Shown here in pieces: positions 1 to 6,101 of a stretch of 6,299 bases of DNA. This stretch comes from Actinomycetota bacterium (GTDB lineage: Bacteria; Actinomycetota; Actinomycetes; Actinomycetales; Microbacteriaceae). The first letter of the stretch is position 1. Each line of letters opens with the position of its first letter. The notes below the pieces were generated by a model. The model had not been told where the DNA came from. It saw only the letters and a list, made by a program, of their open reading frames with translations, and did not search any database. The stretch is from contig WLDR01000083.1 in assembly GCA_009704705.1 (NCBI GenBank), positions 1 through 6,299 on the forward strand. Reading direction: 5' to 3'. A program made the translations under genes and the position numbers.

Positions 1-27
1 CAACCGCTCACCGTCTGCGCACAACCG

Positions 28-33
28 TAAACT
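28..33 (+). promoter_or_regulatory. Candidate -10 box (TAAACT) for leaderless radA
   Basis: TAAACT fits the actinobacterial -10 pattern TANNNT, and its last T is 7 bases before the A of the radA ATG. Transcription would then start at or next to the start codon, which would explain the missing Shine-Dalgarno sequence. No convincing -35 hexamer is seen, and only 27 bases precede the element in the window. The positional fit is seen; promoter activity is inferred. Confidence 0.4.
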
Positions 34-39
34 GACCGC

Positions 40-1407
40 ATGGCCAAATCAGCGAGCCCCGGGTACACCTGCAGCGAGTGCGGGTGGACGACCGTCAAAT
101 GGGTTGGGCGCTGTGGCGAATGTCAGGCGTGGGGCACCGTGCTCGAATCCGGAGTGAAGTCGGGCATCGAAGCGCGCGTGGTCAAGGTGACGATCGGCGA
201 AGAAAATGCAGCCCGGCCGATCACCGAGATTCCGGCATCGGGCGTGCTGTCGCACGTACCCACGCAAATTGGCGAGTTTGACCGCGTTCTCGGTGGTGGC
301 ATCGTTCCCGGCGCAACGATTTTGCTCTCGGGCGAACCCGGTGTCGGAAAGTCGACCCTCTTGCTCGAGGTCGCCGCGCGCCGGGCAAAGTCGGGCGCCA
401 AGGTGCTCTACGTCAGCGGTGAAGAATCTGTGAACCAAGTTCGCCTGCGTGCCGCGCGCACGGGTGCACTCGACGACAACCTCTTCCTCATCAGCGAGAC
501 CGACCTCAGCACCGTCATCGGCCAAGTTGAAGTCACCAACCCCGACTTGCTCATCGTTGACTCGGTGCAGACAATTTCAAGTTCCTCCGTTGACGGCCTC
601 GCCGGCGGTGTCGGGCAGGTTCGCGAAGTGGCTAGCGCGCTTGTGCGCCTGGCGAAGGAGCGCGACTTGCCGCTCGTGCTGGTTGGGCACGTCACCAAAG
701 ATGGCTCGATTGCCGGCCCCCGCACCTTGGAGCACCTCGTTGACGTCGTGTGCCAATTCGAGGGGGATACGCAAACCTCGTTGCGGTTCATCCGGTCGCT
801 CAAGAACCGGTTCGGCCCCACAGACGAAGTGGGTTGCTTCGAGATGAGTGGCGACGGCATCGTCGAAGTGACCGACCCGAGCGGACTGTTTCTCAGTCGC
901 TCGCAGGTTCCCGTTTCGGGCACGTGCGTCACGGTCGCGCTCGAAGGTCGGCGCGCGATGCCGATTGAGATTCAGGCGCTCGTCGTTGAGACATCGGCAC
1001 CGAACCCGCGCCGAGTCACCAATGGGGTCGACACATCTCGCGTCGCAATGCTGCTTGCCGTGCTCGAACGACGCGCGGGCTTCAAGCTCAGCGACAAAGA
1101 CGTCTACGTCTCAACTGTCGGTGGGGCGCGCCTGACCGAGCCTGGTGCCGACCTCGCCATTGCAATTGCGATCGCGAGTGCGGCCACAGACCGACCGGTG
1201 TCTCACTCGCTCGCCGCATTCGGTGAGATCAGTTTGGCGGGCGAGATTCGCCCGGTGTCAGCGGCCAAGATGCGCGCCGCCGAGGCGAGCCGACTCGGGT
1301 TCACCAGCATTCTCGACGATAGCCAGGCAACCGTTCGCGGTGCACTTCATGCGGCGTTCGACTCGGGCAAAGACGCACGAGAACGCGAGATCGACGCCGC
1401 GTTTTAG
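40..1407 (+). CDS. radA: DNA repair/recombination ATPase RadA (Sms)
   Basis: RadA is a RecA-like, DnaB-related ATPase that promotes branch migration and processing of recombination intermediates in the cytoplasm. The 455-residue length is typical of the family. Visible domains in order: an N-terminal zinc finger with Cys11, Cys14, Cys25 and Cys28 (CX2C-X10-CX2C); a RecA-fold core with Walker A GEPGVGKST at 98-106 and a Walker B strand LLIVDS at 170-175; the RadA-specific KNRFG motif at 255-259; and a C-terminal Lon-protease-like domain from about 290 to 440, including GGARLTEPGADLA at 361-373, which in RadA is structural rather than proteolytic. The ATG at 40 places the zinc finger at the usual distance from the N-terminus. 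No Shine-Dalgarno sequence lies in the 39 bases before it, but a TAAACT hexamer at 28-33 suggests a leaderless message. The TAG stop overlaps the stop of the convergent gene. All key motifs are intact. Confidence 0.98.
   Translation: MAKSASPGYTCSECGWTTVKWVGRCGECQAWGTVLESGVKSGIEARVVKVTIGEENAARPITEIPASGVLSHVPTQIGEFDRVLGGGIVPGATILLSGEPGVGKSTLLLEVAARRAKSGAKVLYVSGEESVNQVRLRAARTGALDDNLFLISETDLSTVIGQVEVTNPDLLIVDSVQTISSSSVDGLAGGVGQVREVASALVRLAKERDLPLVLVGHVTKDGSIAGPRTLEHLVDVVCQFEGDTQTSLRFIRSLKNRFGPTDEVGCFEMSGDGIVEVTDPSGLFLSRSQVPVSGTCVTVALEGRRAMPIEIQALVVETSAPNPRRVTNGVDTSRVAMLLAVLERRAGFKLSDKDVYVSTVGGARLTEPGADLAIAIAIASAATDRPVSHSLAAFGEISLAGEIRPVSAAKMRAAEASRLGFTSILDDSQATVRGALHAAFDSGKDAREREIDAAF
1380..1405. 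terminator. Hairpin at the radA / membrane-protein convergent ends
   Basis: The arms AACGCG (1382-1387) and CGCGTT (1398-1403) are perfect reverse complements around a 10-base loop. A G-U pair (1381/1404) and an A-T pair (1380/1405) extend the stem to 8 base pairs. On the + strand it ends in TTTT, which runs into the radA stop codon. Read on the - strand, it lies immediately after the stop of the convergent gene. This could be a weak bidirectional terminator. The U-tract is only four bases and the stem lies in coding sequence, so the assignment is tentative. Confidence 0.35.
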
Positions 1408-2048
1408 TAGAGCAAGAACTGATAACCGCTCGGCGACTTTGCAGCGCCGACCTGCACGTTCAAGTAGTACGAAGCGCCGCCAGTCGGCACGGCCTCGCGG
1501 CCGCCGTCGCACGTTTCGGGCGAGCTGTACTCGCGCGACCACTGGAACGGTGCCGAGACTTCCATTTTGCCGGGCAGCAAAAGTGCCTCGGTATCGGAGG
1601 ATTCTGCCTGACAGTCCGCCGACTTCCAGTACGTTTCATTGCCACTCGTGACCGTCATTGACATCTGCGATGTGCCCACGTTAAACGTGCACGCTTCTTT
1701 CGCCGTGTTGGTGATGCCGATTTGGAAGTTGGGCAACTGACCGGATTCAAAACTGTTGGCGTCGACCATCGGCGTCACAGCGATCTTTCTGGGGTCACAC
1801 GGGGCGGCTGCACCAGAGGCGGCGGTCGACGGAGCTGGCGTGCTCGAGGTCGTTGCCTTCGGGGCCGATGTGCTCGTGGTCGTGGGTGTGCTCGTGGAGA
1901 TCGGCTTCTTCGATCCGTTCATCGCATTTGCGATAGTCACCCAGACGACAACGACAACAATCACCAGCACCAGCAATACGAGCGCCCGGCGACGCCGGTA
2001 GACACGCGGCGAATGCCGGCGTCGGCGAGGCGGATGTGGCGAACTCAT
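1404..2048 (-). CDS. Membrane-anchored extracytoplasmic protein, unknown function
   Basis: I do not recognise this 214-residue protein as a named family. Its layout is clear. A basic, Arg-rich cytoplasmic N-terminus (8-21) is followed by one very hydrophobic Leu/Val-rich segment (about 22-41), a Ser/Thr/Pro/Ala-rich linker (about 47-82), and a folded outer domain from about 84 to the end. This predicts an N-in, C-out single-pass anchor. The outer domain has exactly four cysteines (84, 120, 146, 180), which could form two disulfides. Its alternating hydrophobic strands and Tyr/Trp content suggest a beta-sandwich like those in other actinobacterial anchored proteins, but that is inference. The start ATG at 2048 has a GGAG close upstream. 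It begins 13 bp after the acetyltransferase stop, so it is probably the last gene of the clpC unit. Its TAA (1406-1404) overlaps the radA TAG on the other strand. No catalytic motif is visible; a ligand-binding or envelope role is possible. Confidence 0.85.
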   Translation of the reverse strand: MSSPHPPRRRRHSPRVYRRRRALVLLVLVIVVVVVWVTIANAMNGSKKPISTSTPTTTSTSAPKATTSSTPAPSTAASGAAAPCDPRKIAVTPMVDANSFESGQLPNFQIGITNTAKEACTFNVGTSQMSMTVTSGNETYWKSADCQAESSDTEALLLPGKMEVSAPFQWSREYSSPETCDGGREAVPTGGASYYLNVQVGAAKSPSGYQFLLY

Positions 2049-2061
2049 AACTCCACGGTAG

Positions 2062-2562
2062 CTACAGGTTGAGCAGCATCCTCGTATTGCCGAGCGTGTT
2101 TGGCTTTACTCGCGCCAAATCAAGGAATTCCGCTACACCTTCGTCGTGGGAACGAATGAGTTGCGCAAAAACCTCCTCGTCAACGAGGTCGTCGGTTACT
2201 GGAAGAAAACCGAACCGTGTGAAGAACTCCACCTCGAAGGTGAGGCAAAACAACCGGGAGACGCCGAGTTCGCGCGCATCCGAAATGAGCCCGTGCAGAA
2301 CCGCGCCGCCCACGCCCTGACCACGTGACGCAGCAGTGACGGCAAGTGATCGCACCTCGGCGAGGTCTTCCCACATGACATGCACCGCACCGCAACCGAC
2401 CAACTCGCCGCTCTCATTTGCGGCGACGCGGAATTCTTGAACCTGTTCGTATAGGTCAACCCGCTCTTTTCCGAGCAGGATGCGATTCTCGACGTACGGC
2501 GTGAGTAACCCCTCAATGGCGGCAACGTCCGCCGTGCGGGCGCGCCGAACAGTGAGGGTCAT
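2062..2562 (-). CDS. argA: GNAT amino-acid N-acetyltransferase (probable N-acetylglutamate synthase)
   Basis: This is a single-domain GNAT acetyltransferase of 166 residues. The acetyl-CoA pyrophosphate-binding motif A is visible as RGQGVGG at 80-86, after the beta-strand EVRSLAVT (69-76), and motif B as FFTRFGFLPV at 113-122. Length and sequence character match the short actinobacterial N-acetylglutamate synthases typified by M. tuberculosis Rv2747. Those enzymes transfer acetyl from acetyl-CoA to L-glutamate in the first step of arginine synthesis and lack the amino-acid-kinase domain of E. coli ArgA. The ATG at 2562 begins MTLTVRRA, a normal GNAT beta-1 start. No strong Shine-Dalgarno is seen, but the ATG follows the clpC stop by 9 bp, so translational coupling is plausible. 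The GNAT assignment is certain; substrate specificity is inferred by resemblance, and another amino acid or small amine cannot be excluded. Confidence 0.8.
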   Translation of the reverse strand: MTLTVRRARTADVAAIEGLLTPYVENRILLGKERVDLYEQVQEFRVAANESGELVGCGAVHVMWEDLAEVRSLAVTAASRGQGVGGAVLHGLISDARELGVSRLFCLTFEVEFFTRFGFLPVTDDLVDEEVFAQLIRSHDEGVAEFLDLARVKPNTLGNTRMLLNL

Positions 2563-2571
2563 TCGGCAAGA

Positions 2572-5031
2572 CTACTCAGCTGGAACAGGCACTCGAACCG
2601 TTTCGAAGACGAAGGCGCCATCGACGAAGTCGACCTTGATGTGGTCGCCCGGGCTAGCCTCCCCATCCAAGATCTTTTCCGAGATGCGGTCTTCGATTTC
2701 CGACTGCATGGCGCGACGCAACGGGCGCGCTCCGAGTGCCGGATCGAATCCGATTTCGATGAGGCGATCCTTGGCCGAATCCGACATCTCGATTGTCATG
2801 TCACGGTCGAGCATGCGGTCACGAAGACGCTTGACGAACAAGGTGACAATCTGACGCAGTTCGGCCTTGTTGAGCTGCGGGAAGACGATGATCTCGTCGA
2901 CACGGTTAAGGAACTCGGGCTTGAAGTGCTTCTTGAGTTCCTCGTTGACCTTGCCCCTCATGCGGTCGTAGTCGTTGCCGGAGTCGCCCTCGAGCTGGAA
3001 GCCGACGGGCCCACCCGAGATATCCTTCGTGCCGAGGTTGGTCGTCATGATGATGACCGTGTTCTTGAAGTCGACAACGCGGCCCTGGCCATCCGTCAAT
3101 CGACCCTCTTCAAGAATCTGAAGCAGCGAGTTGAAGATATCGGGGTGTGCCTTTTCAATTTCGTCAAACAGCACGACTGAGAACGGCTTGCGTCGCACCT
3201 TTTCGGTTAGCTGACCGCCGTCTTCGAATCCGACGAATCCGGGAGGGGCACCGAACAGGCGGCTGACAGTGTGCTTCTCGCCGTACTCACTCATATCGAG
3301 CGAAATCAACGCCGTCTCGTCGTCGAACAGGAACTCGGCGAGCGCCTTGGCCAGCTCGGTCTTTCCGACACCCGTGGGTCCGGCAAAAATGAACGAACCG
3401 CTCGGGCGCTTCGGATCCTTGAGCCCGGCACGGGTACGACGAATCGACTTGGACAGCGCCATAACGGCGGCTTCCTGGCCGATGACGCGCTCGTGCAATG
3501 CCTTCTCCATGAAGACGAGTCGAGCTGACTCCTCCTCGGTGAGCTTGAAGACGGGGATGCCCGTGGCCTGTGCAAGCACCTCGGCAATCACGCCTTCGTC
3601 AACGACTCCGTGACCGGCAGCGTCACCCGAACGCCACTTCTTCTCTTCACGCACGCGCTCACCTTGCAGGTTCTTCTCTTCGTCGCGCAGCGAGGCAGCC
3701 TTCTCGAAGTCTTGATCTTCGATGGCCTTTTCTTTCTCTGCCCGCACGAGCGCGATTTTGTCGTCGAGTTCGCGCAGTTCTTTCGGGTTCGACAAGATCG
3801 ACAGACGCAACCGAGCGCCGGCTTCATCGATGAGGTCGATGGCCTTGTCGGGCAAGAAGCGGTCGCTGACGTAACGGTCAGCCAGGTTCGCCGCGGCAAC
3901 AATTGCACCGTCGGTGATTTGCACCTTGTGGTGCGCCTCGTACCGGTCTCGCAAACCCTTGAGGATGTTGATGGTGTGCGGCAGATTCGGTTCGTTGACC
4001 TGAATCGGCTGGAAGCGACGCTCGAGCGCGGCATCCTTCTCAAAGTGCTTGCGGTATTCGTCCAGCGTGGTCGCACCGATTGTCTGCAGTTCGCCACGAG
4101 CCAGCAATGGCTTCAGGATGCTCGCCGCGTCGATCGCGCCTTCTGCAGCACCCGCACCAACAAGCGCGTGAATCTCGTCGATGAAGACGATGATGTCGCC
4201 GCGAGTGCGGATTTCTTTCGTGACCTTCTTGAGTCGCTCTTCGAAGTCACCGCGGTAGCGGCTACCGGCGATGAGCGAGCCGAGGTCGAGCGTGTAAAGC
4301 TGCTTGTCCTTGAGCGTCTCGGGAACGTTGCCCGAGACGATGGCTTGTGCGAGTCCTTCAACCACGGCGGTCTTGCCAACGCCGGGTTCGCCGATGAGCA
4401 CGGGGTTGTTCTTCGAGCGGCGCGACAGAATCTGCATGACGCGCTCGATTTCTTTCTCGCGCCCGATGACCGGGTCGAGCTTGCCTTCGCGGGCTTGCTG
4501 CGTCAGGTTACGACCGAACTGGTCGAGAACCTGCGAGCCCTGACCTGCGGATTGTGATTCTTCTTTGACGCCGGCAGCAACCTGCTCCTTGCCCTGGTAA
4601 CCCGAGAGCAACTGGATCACCTGCTGGCGCACCCGGTTGAGGTCTGCGCCGAGCTTGACGAGCACCTGAGCGGCAACGCCTTCGCCCTCGCGAATGAGGC
4701 CGAGCAGGATGTGCTCGGTGCCGATGTAGTTGTGTCCGAGCTGAAGTGCCTCACGCAGTGAGAGCTCGAGAACCTTCTTCGCACGCGGGGTGAACGGGAT
4801 GTGACCGGTCGGCTGCTGCTGCCCCTGACCAATGATGTCTTGAACCTGCTCGCGCACGGCGTCGAGTGAGATGTTGAGTGACTCGAGTGCCTTGGCTGCA
4901 ACGCCTTCACCCTCGTGAATGAGACCGAGCAGGATGTGCTCCGTGCCGATGTAGTTGTGATTGAGCATCTTGGCTTCTTCTTGAGCCAAGACCACGACGC
5001 GACGAGCGCGATCGGTAAATCTCTCAAACAT
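2572..5031 (-). CDS. clpC: ATP-dependent Clp protease unfoldase ClpC (ClpC1 type)
   Basis: ClpC is a hexameric Hsp100 AAA+ unfoldase that feeds proteins to the ClpP chamber in the cytoplasm. From the ATG at 5031 it has 819 residues. Domains in order: two Clp_N repeats (about 1-67 and 78-142), each with NYIGTEHILLGLI; AAA-1 with Walker A GEPGVGKT (214-221), Walker B IVFIDE (281-286) and arginine-finger region LERRF (336-340); a short ClpC-type middle coiled coil with a UVR-like stretch (about 412-470); AAA-2 with Walker A GPTGVGKT (551-558) and Walker B VVLFDE (619-624). VGF at 676-678 sits where the ClpP-docking LGF/VGF loop is expected. The C-terminal tail is shorter than in M. tuberculosis ClpC1. 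A GTG six bases upstream also opens this frame, but MFERFTDRARR is the family's canonical start and only this ATG has properly spaced AGAGGAG. It heads the unit with the acetyltransferase and the anchored protein. Confidence 0.98.
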   Translation of the reverse strand: MFERFTDRARRVVVLAQEEAKMLNHNYIGTEHILLGLIHEGEGVAAKALESLNISLDAVREQVQDIIGQGQQQPTGHIPFTPRAKKVLELSLREALQLGHNYIGTEHILLGLIREGEGVAAQVLVKLGADLNRVRQQVIQLLSGYQGKEQVAAGVKEESQSAGQGSQVLDQFGRNLTQQAREGKLDPVIGREKEIERVMQILSRRSKNNPVLIGEPGVGKTAVVEGLAQAIVSGNVPETLKDKQLYTLDLGSLIAGSRYRGDFEERLKKVTKEIRTRGDIIVFIDEIHALVGAGAAEGAIDAASILKPLLARGELQTIGATTLDEYRKHFEKDAALERRFQPIQVNEPNLPHTINILKGLRDRYEAHHKVQITDGAIVAAANLADRYVSDRFLPDKAIDLIDEAGARLRLSILSNPKELRELDDKIALVRAEKEKAIEDQDFEKAASLRDEEKNLQGERVREEKKWRSGDAAGHGVVDEGVIAEVLAQATGIPVFKLTEEESARLVFMEKALHERVIGQEAAVMALSKSIRRTRAGLKDPKRPSGSFIFAGPTGVGKTELAKALAEFLFDDETALISLDMSEYGEKHTVSRLFGAPPGFVGFEDGGQLTEKVRRKPFSVVLFDEIEKAHPDIFNSLLQILEEGRLTDGQGRVVDFKNTVIIMTTNLGTKDISGGPVGFQLEGDSGNDYDRMRGKVNEELKKHFKPEFLNRVDEIIVFPQLNKAELRQIVTLFVKRLRDRMLDRDMTIEMSDSAKDRLIEIGFDPALGARPLRRAMQSEIEDRISEKILDGEASPGDHIKVDFVDGAFVFETVRVPVPAE
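4670..4734 (-). repeat. Clp_N internal duplication, copy 2
   Basis: This is the second copy of the 65-base direct repeat within clpC, encoding the same part of the second Clp_N repeat. Five mismatches separate it from the copy at 4895-4959. Confidence 0.85.
4895..4959 (-). repeat. Clp_N internal duplication, copy 1
   Basis: This 65-base stretch of clpC matches positions 4670-4734 at 60 of 65 bases, offset by exactly 225 bases (75 codons). It encodes the conserved part of the first Clp_N repeat. It reflects the ancient two-repeat N-domain of ClpC; the high DNA identity may be kept by gene conversion or by the strongly conserved peptide. Confidence 0.85.
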
Positions 5032-5036
5032 TGCCA

Positions 5037-5043
5037 CTCCTCT
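5037..5043 (-). promoter_or_regulatory. clpC ribosome binding site that fixes the start
   Basis: AGAGGAG on the - strand, a near-perfect match to the anti-Shine-Dalgarno complement, ends five bases before the ATG at 5031. The upstream in-frame GTG (5037-5035) shares its first base with this site and would have no spacer. The site therefore decides for the ATG. Confidence 0.85.
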
Positions 5044-5087
5044 GATTGCGTATGGCTGTCTCTGACGACCTCCACGTATCTGAGGGT

Positions 5088-5113
5088 AACGAGCGCAGGG
5101 GTCAAAAAGTCCC
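5088..5113 (-). promoter_or_regulatory. Candidate SigH/SigR-type promoter of clpC
   Basis: Reading the - strand, GGGAC (5113-5109) is followed by an 18-base spacer and GTT (5090-5088). The consensus for SigH/SigR-family sigma factors in actinobacteria is close to GGAAY, then 17-19 bases, then GTT, so this has one mismatch in the -35. Transcription would start near 5080 and leave a leader of about 50 bases. In Corynebacterium, clp genes are known to be under both SigH and ClgR. The match is visible; function is inferred. A SigA-like TACCCT (5087-5082) lies in the same place but lacks a -35 at normal spacing. Confidence 0.4.
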
Positions 5114-5114
5114 G

Positions 5115-5132
5115 TGTTCGCCGAGGGCGTGA
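5115..5132. promoter_or_regulatory. ClgR box upstream of clpC
   Basis: TGTTCGCCGAGGGCGTGA matches the published corynebacterial ClgR motif WNNWCGCYNANRGCGWWS at 16 of 18 positions, including the whole core CGCYNANRGCG. The core is an inverted repeat, CGCC-GAG-GGCG. ClgR is the transcriptional activator of clp genes in actinobacteria. The box lies one base upstream of the candidate -35 element of clpC, a standard place for an activator. The pirin gene starts about 50 bp away on the other side and could also be affected. No clgR gene is in the window. Confidence 0.65.
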
Positions 5133-5169
5133 GCGATGTTGCGGGGAAGAAATCCCGTCGGAGGCGGGT

Positions 5170-5175
5170 TACGGT
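5170..5175 (+). promoter_or_regulatory. Candidate -10 box (TACGGT) for the pirin gene
   Basis: TACGGT fits TANNNT and ends five bases before the pirin ATG, so the transcript would begin at or next to the start codon. The only Shine-Dalgarno-like sequence, GGTGA (5173-5177), overlaps this box and is only three bases from the ATG. No clear -35 is visible at 16-19 bases upstream. The fit is suggestive only. Confidence 0.3.
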
Positions 5176-5180
5176 GAAGC

Positions 5181-6101
5181 ATGAGCATCCTGCGTGCCCG
5201 AGAAGTGCCCCTCGGTGGTTTGCGAGCGATGACGGTTCGCCGCACGCTACCGAATCGCGAGCGCATCACAATCGGTGCGTGGTGCTTTGTCGATCACTTC
5301 GGCCCCGATCGCGTGGCCGATACCGGCGGGATGTCGGTCGCACCCCACCCGCACACGGGACTGCAAACCGTGTCGTGGTTGTTTGCCGGCGAAGTCGAGC
5401 ACCGCGACAGTGTGGGATCGCACCAGATGATTGCGCCCGGGCAACTCAACCTGATGACCGCGGGCTCGGGCATCTCTCACTCCGAAGTTTCCAACGCCAA
5501 GACAGACCTGCTCCACGGCGTTCAGCTCTGGATTGCACTGCCCGACACGGACCGATTTGTTGCGCCATTCTTTGAACACGTCATTCCATCGAGCGTGCGA
5601 CTCGCAGATTCAACGATCACCGTTTTTGTCGGCGACCTGGCGGGAGTGACCTCCCCGGCGGTTGTGTTCACTCCACTGGTCGGTGCCGAGATCCTGATGC
5701 CGGCGCACACCGAGCTCACCCTCGACGTGCGTGCGGATTTTGAGCACGGGGTGCTCATTGACAGCGGAGTTCTCGAGGTCAATGGTGAGCGGGCAGACGG
5801 GTCTGACTTGCTCTATTGCGGAGTCGGCGCATCCACCCTCACGCTCAACACCGGCGACCAACCCGTGCGCGCTGTTTTGCTCGGGGGCGAACCGTTTCGC
5901 GAGCAAGTCGTCATGTGGTGGAACTTCATCGGTCGAACGCATGACGAGGTCGTCGCGTTTCGCGAGGCGTGGCAACACGACGTGATCGAAGAAGCTCGCC
6001 GAGACGGACCATTTGGTTACGTCCCGAGTGACGACCCGGCCATTGCGGCACCGGAGATGCCCCGTGTTCGACTTCGCCCACGTGGGCAGTGGAAACCCTA
6101 A
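5181..6101 (+). CDS. Pirin family protein
   Basis: Pirins are bicupin, metal-binding proteins; some bacterial members oxidise quercetin, others modulate metabolic enzymes, and the substrate of this one is unknown. The 306-residue length is normal. The N-terminal cupin carries the full metal site: His56 and His58 in APHPHTGL, and His100 and Glu102 in GISHSE, matching the 3-His/1-Glu set of human pirin (His56, His58, His101, Glu103). The conserved HPHTGLQTV block and the GSHQMIAPGQLNLMTAGSGI region (79-98) are present. The C-terminal pirin_C cupin runs from about 160 to 280 and ends with the typical GGEPFREQVVMWWNFIG (235-251). The ATG at 5181 puts the metal residues at family positions. The gene is divergent from clpC across 149 bp that hold a ClgR-like box. 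An enzymatic role such as quercetinase is possible but cannot be told from the sequence. Confidence 0.95.
   Translation: MSILRAREVPLGGLRAMTVRRTLPNRERITIGAWCFVDHFGPDRVADTGGMSVAPHPHTGLQTVSWLFAGEVEHRDSVGSHQMIAPGQLNLMTAGSGISHSEVSNAKTDLLHGVQLWIALPDTDRFVAPFFEHVIPSSVRLADSTITVFVGDLAGVTSPAVVFTPLVGAEILMPAHTELTLDVRADFEHGVLIDSGVLEVNGERADGSDLLYCGVGASTLTLNTGDQPVRAVLLGGEPFREQVVMWWNFIGRTHDEVVAFREAWQHDVIEEARRDGPFGYVPSDDPAIAAPEMPRVRLRPRGQWKP
6076..6087. repeat. 12-bp perfect palindrome at the 3' end of the pirin gene
   Basis: GCCCACGTGGGC is its own reverse complement and contains a CACGTG core. It lies in the codons for the last residues of the pirin protein, twelve bases before its stop codon. It may be chance in GC-rich DNA, or a binding site for the downstream gene about 110 bp away. 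Confidence 0.5.

Noticed and set aside
1..35. Possible 3' end of an upstream gene (frames ending at TAA 28-30 or TGA 33-35)
   Set aside because: Two frames are open from the window edge to these stops, giving only 9-10 residues, which is too little to choose or support a gene.
408..932. 174-codon - strand frame inside radA
   Set aside because: Antisense shadow rich in Ser, Arg and Thr, as expected from complementing GC-rich codons; RadA motifs on the + strand explain the region.
1930..1985. GAC/AAC/CAC-rich low-complexity run on the + strand as a tandem repeat
   Set aside because: It is the complement of Val/Leu codons of the membrane segment in the - strand gene and has no regular repeat unit.
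2641..3180. 179-codon + strand frame opposite the 3' part of clpC
   Set aside because: Shadow of the clpC reading frame with no family resemblance and no ribosome binding site.
3610..4557. 315-codon open frame on the + strand, antisense to clpC
   Set aside because: It mirrors the clpC codons in GC-rich DNA, has no Shine-Dalgarno sequence and no recognisable domain. ClpC on the other strand is unambiguous.
5075..5105. SigA-like promoter for clpC: TTGACC with GATACG
   Set aside because: The spacer is 19 bases and the -10 is poor; the TACCCT alternative is only 11 bases from TTGACC. The SigH-like pair fits better.
5154..5168. CCCG/CGGG inverted repeat before the pirin gene as a terminator or riboswitch
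   Set aside because: Arms of four base pairs with no T-tract and no larger fold; expected often in GC-rich DNA.
5032..5180. HspR (HAIR) or HrcA (CIRCE) operators before clpC
   Set aside because: Neither the CTTGAGT/ACTCAAG nor the TTAGCACTC/GAGTGCTAA inverted repeat is present.
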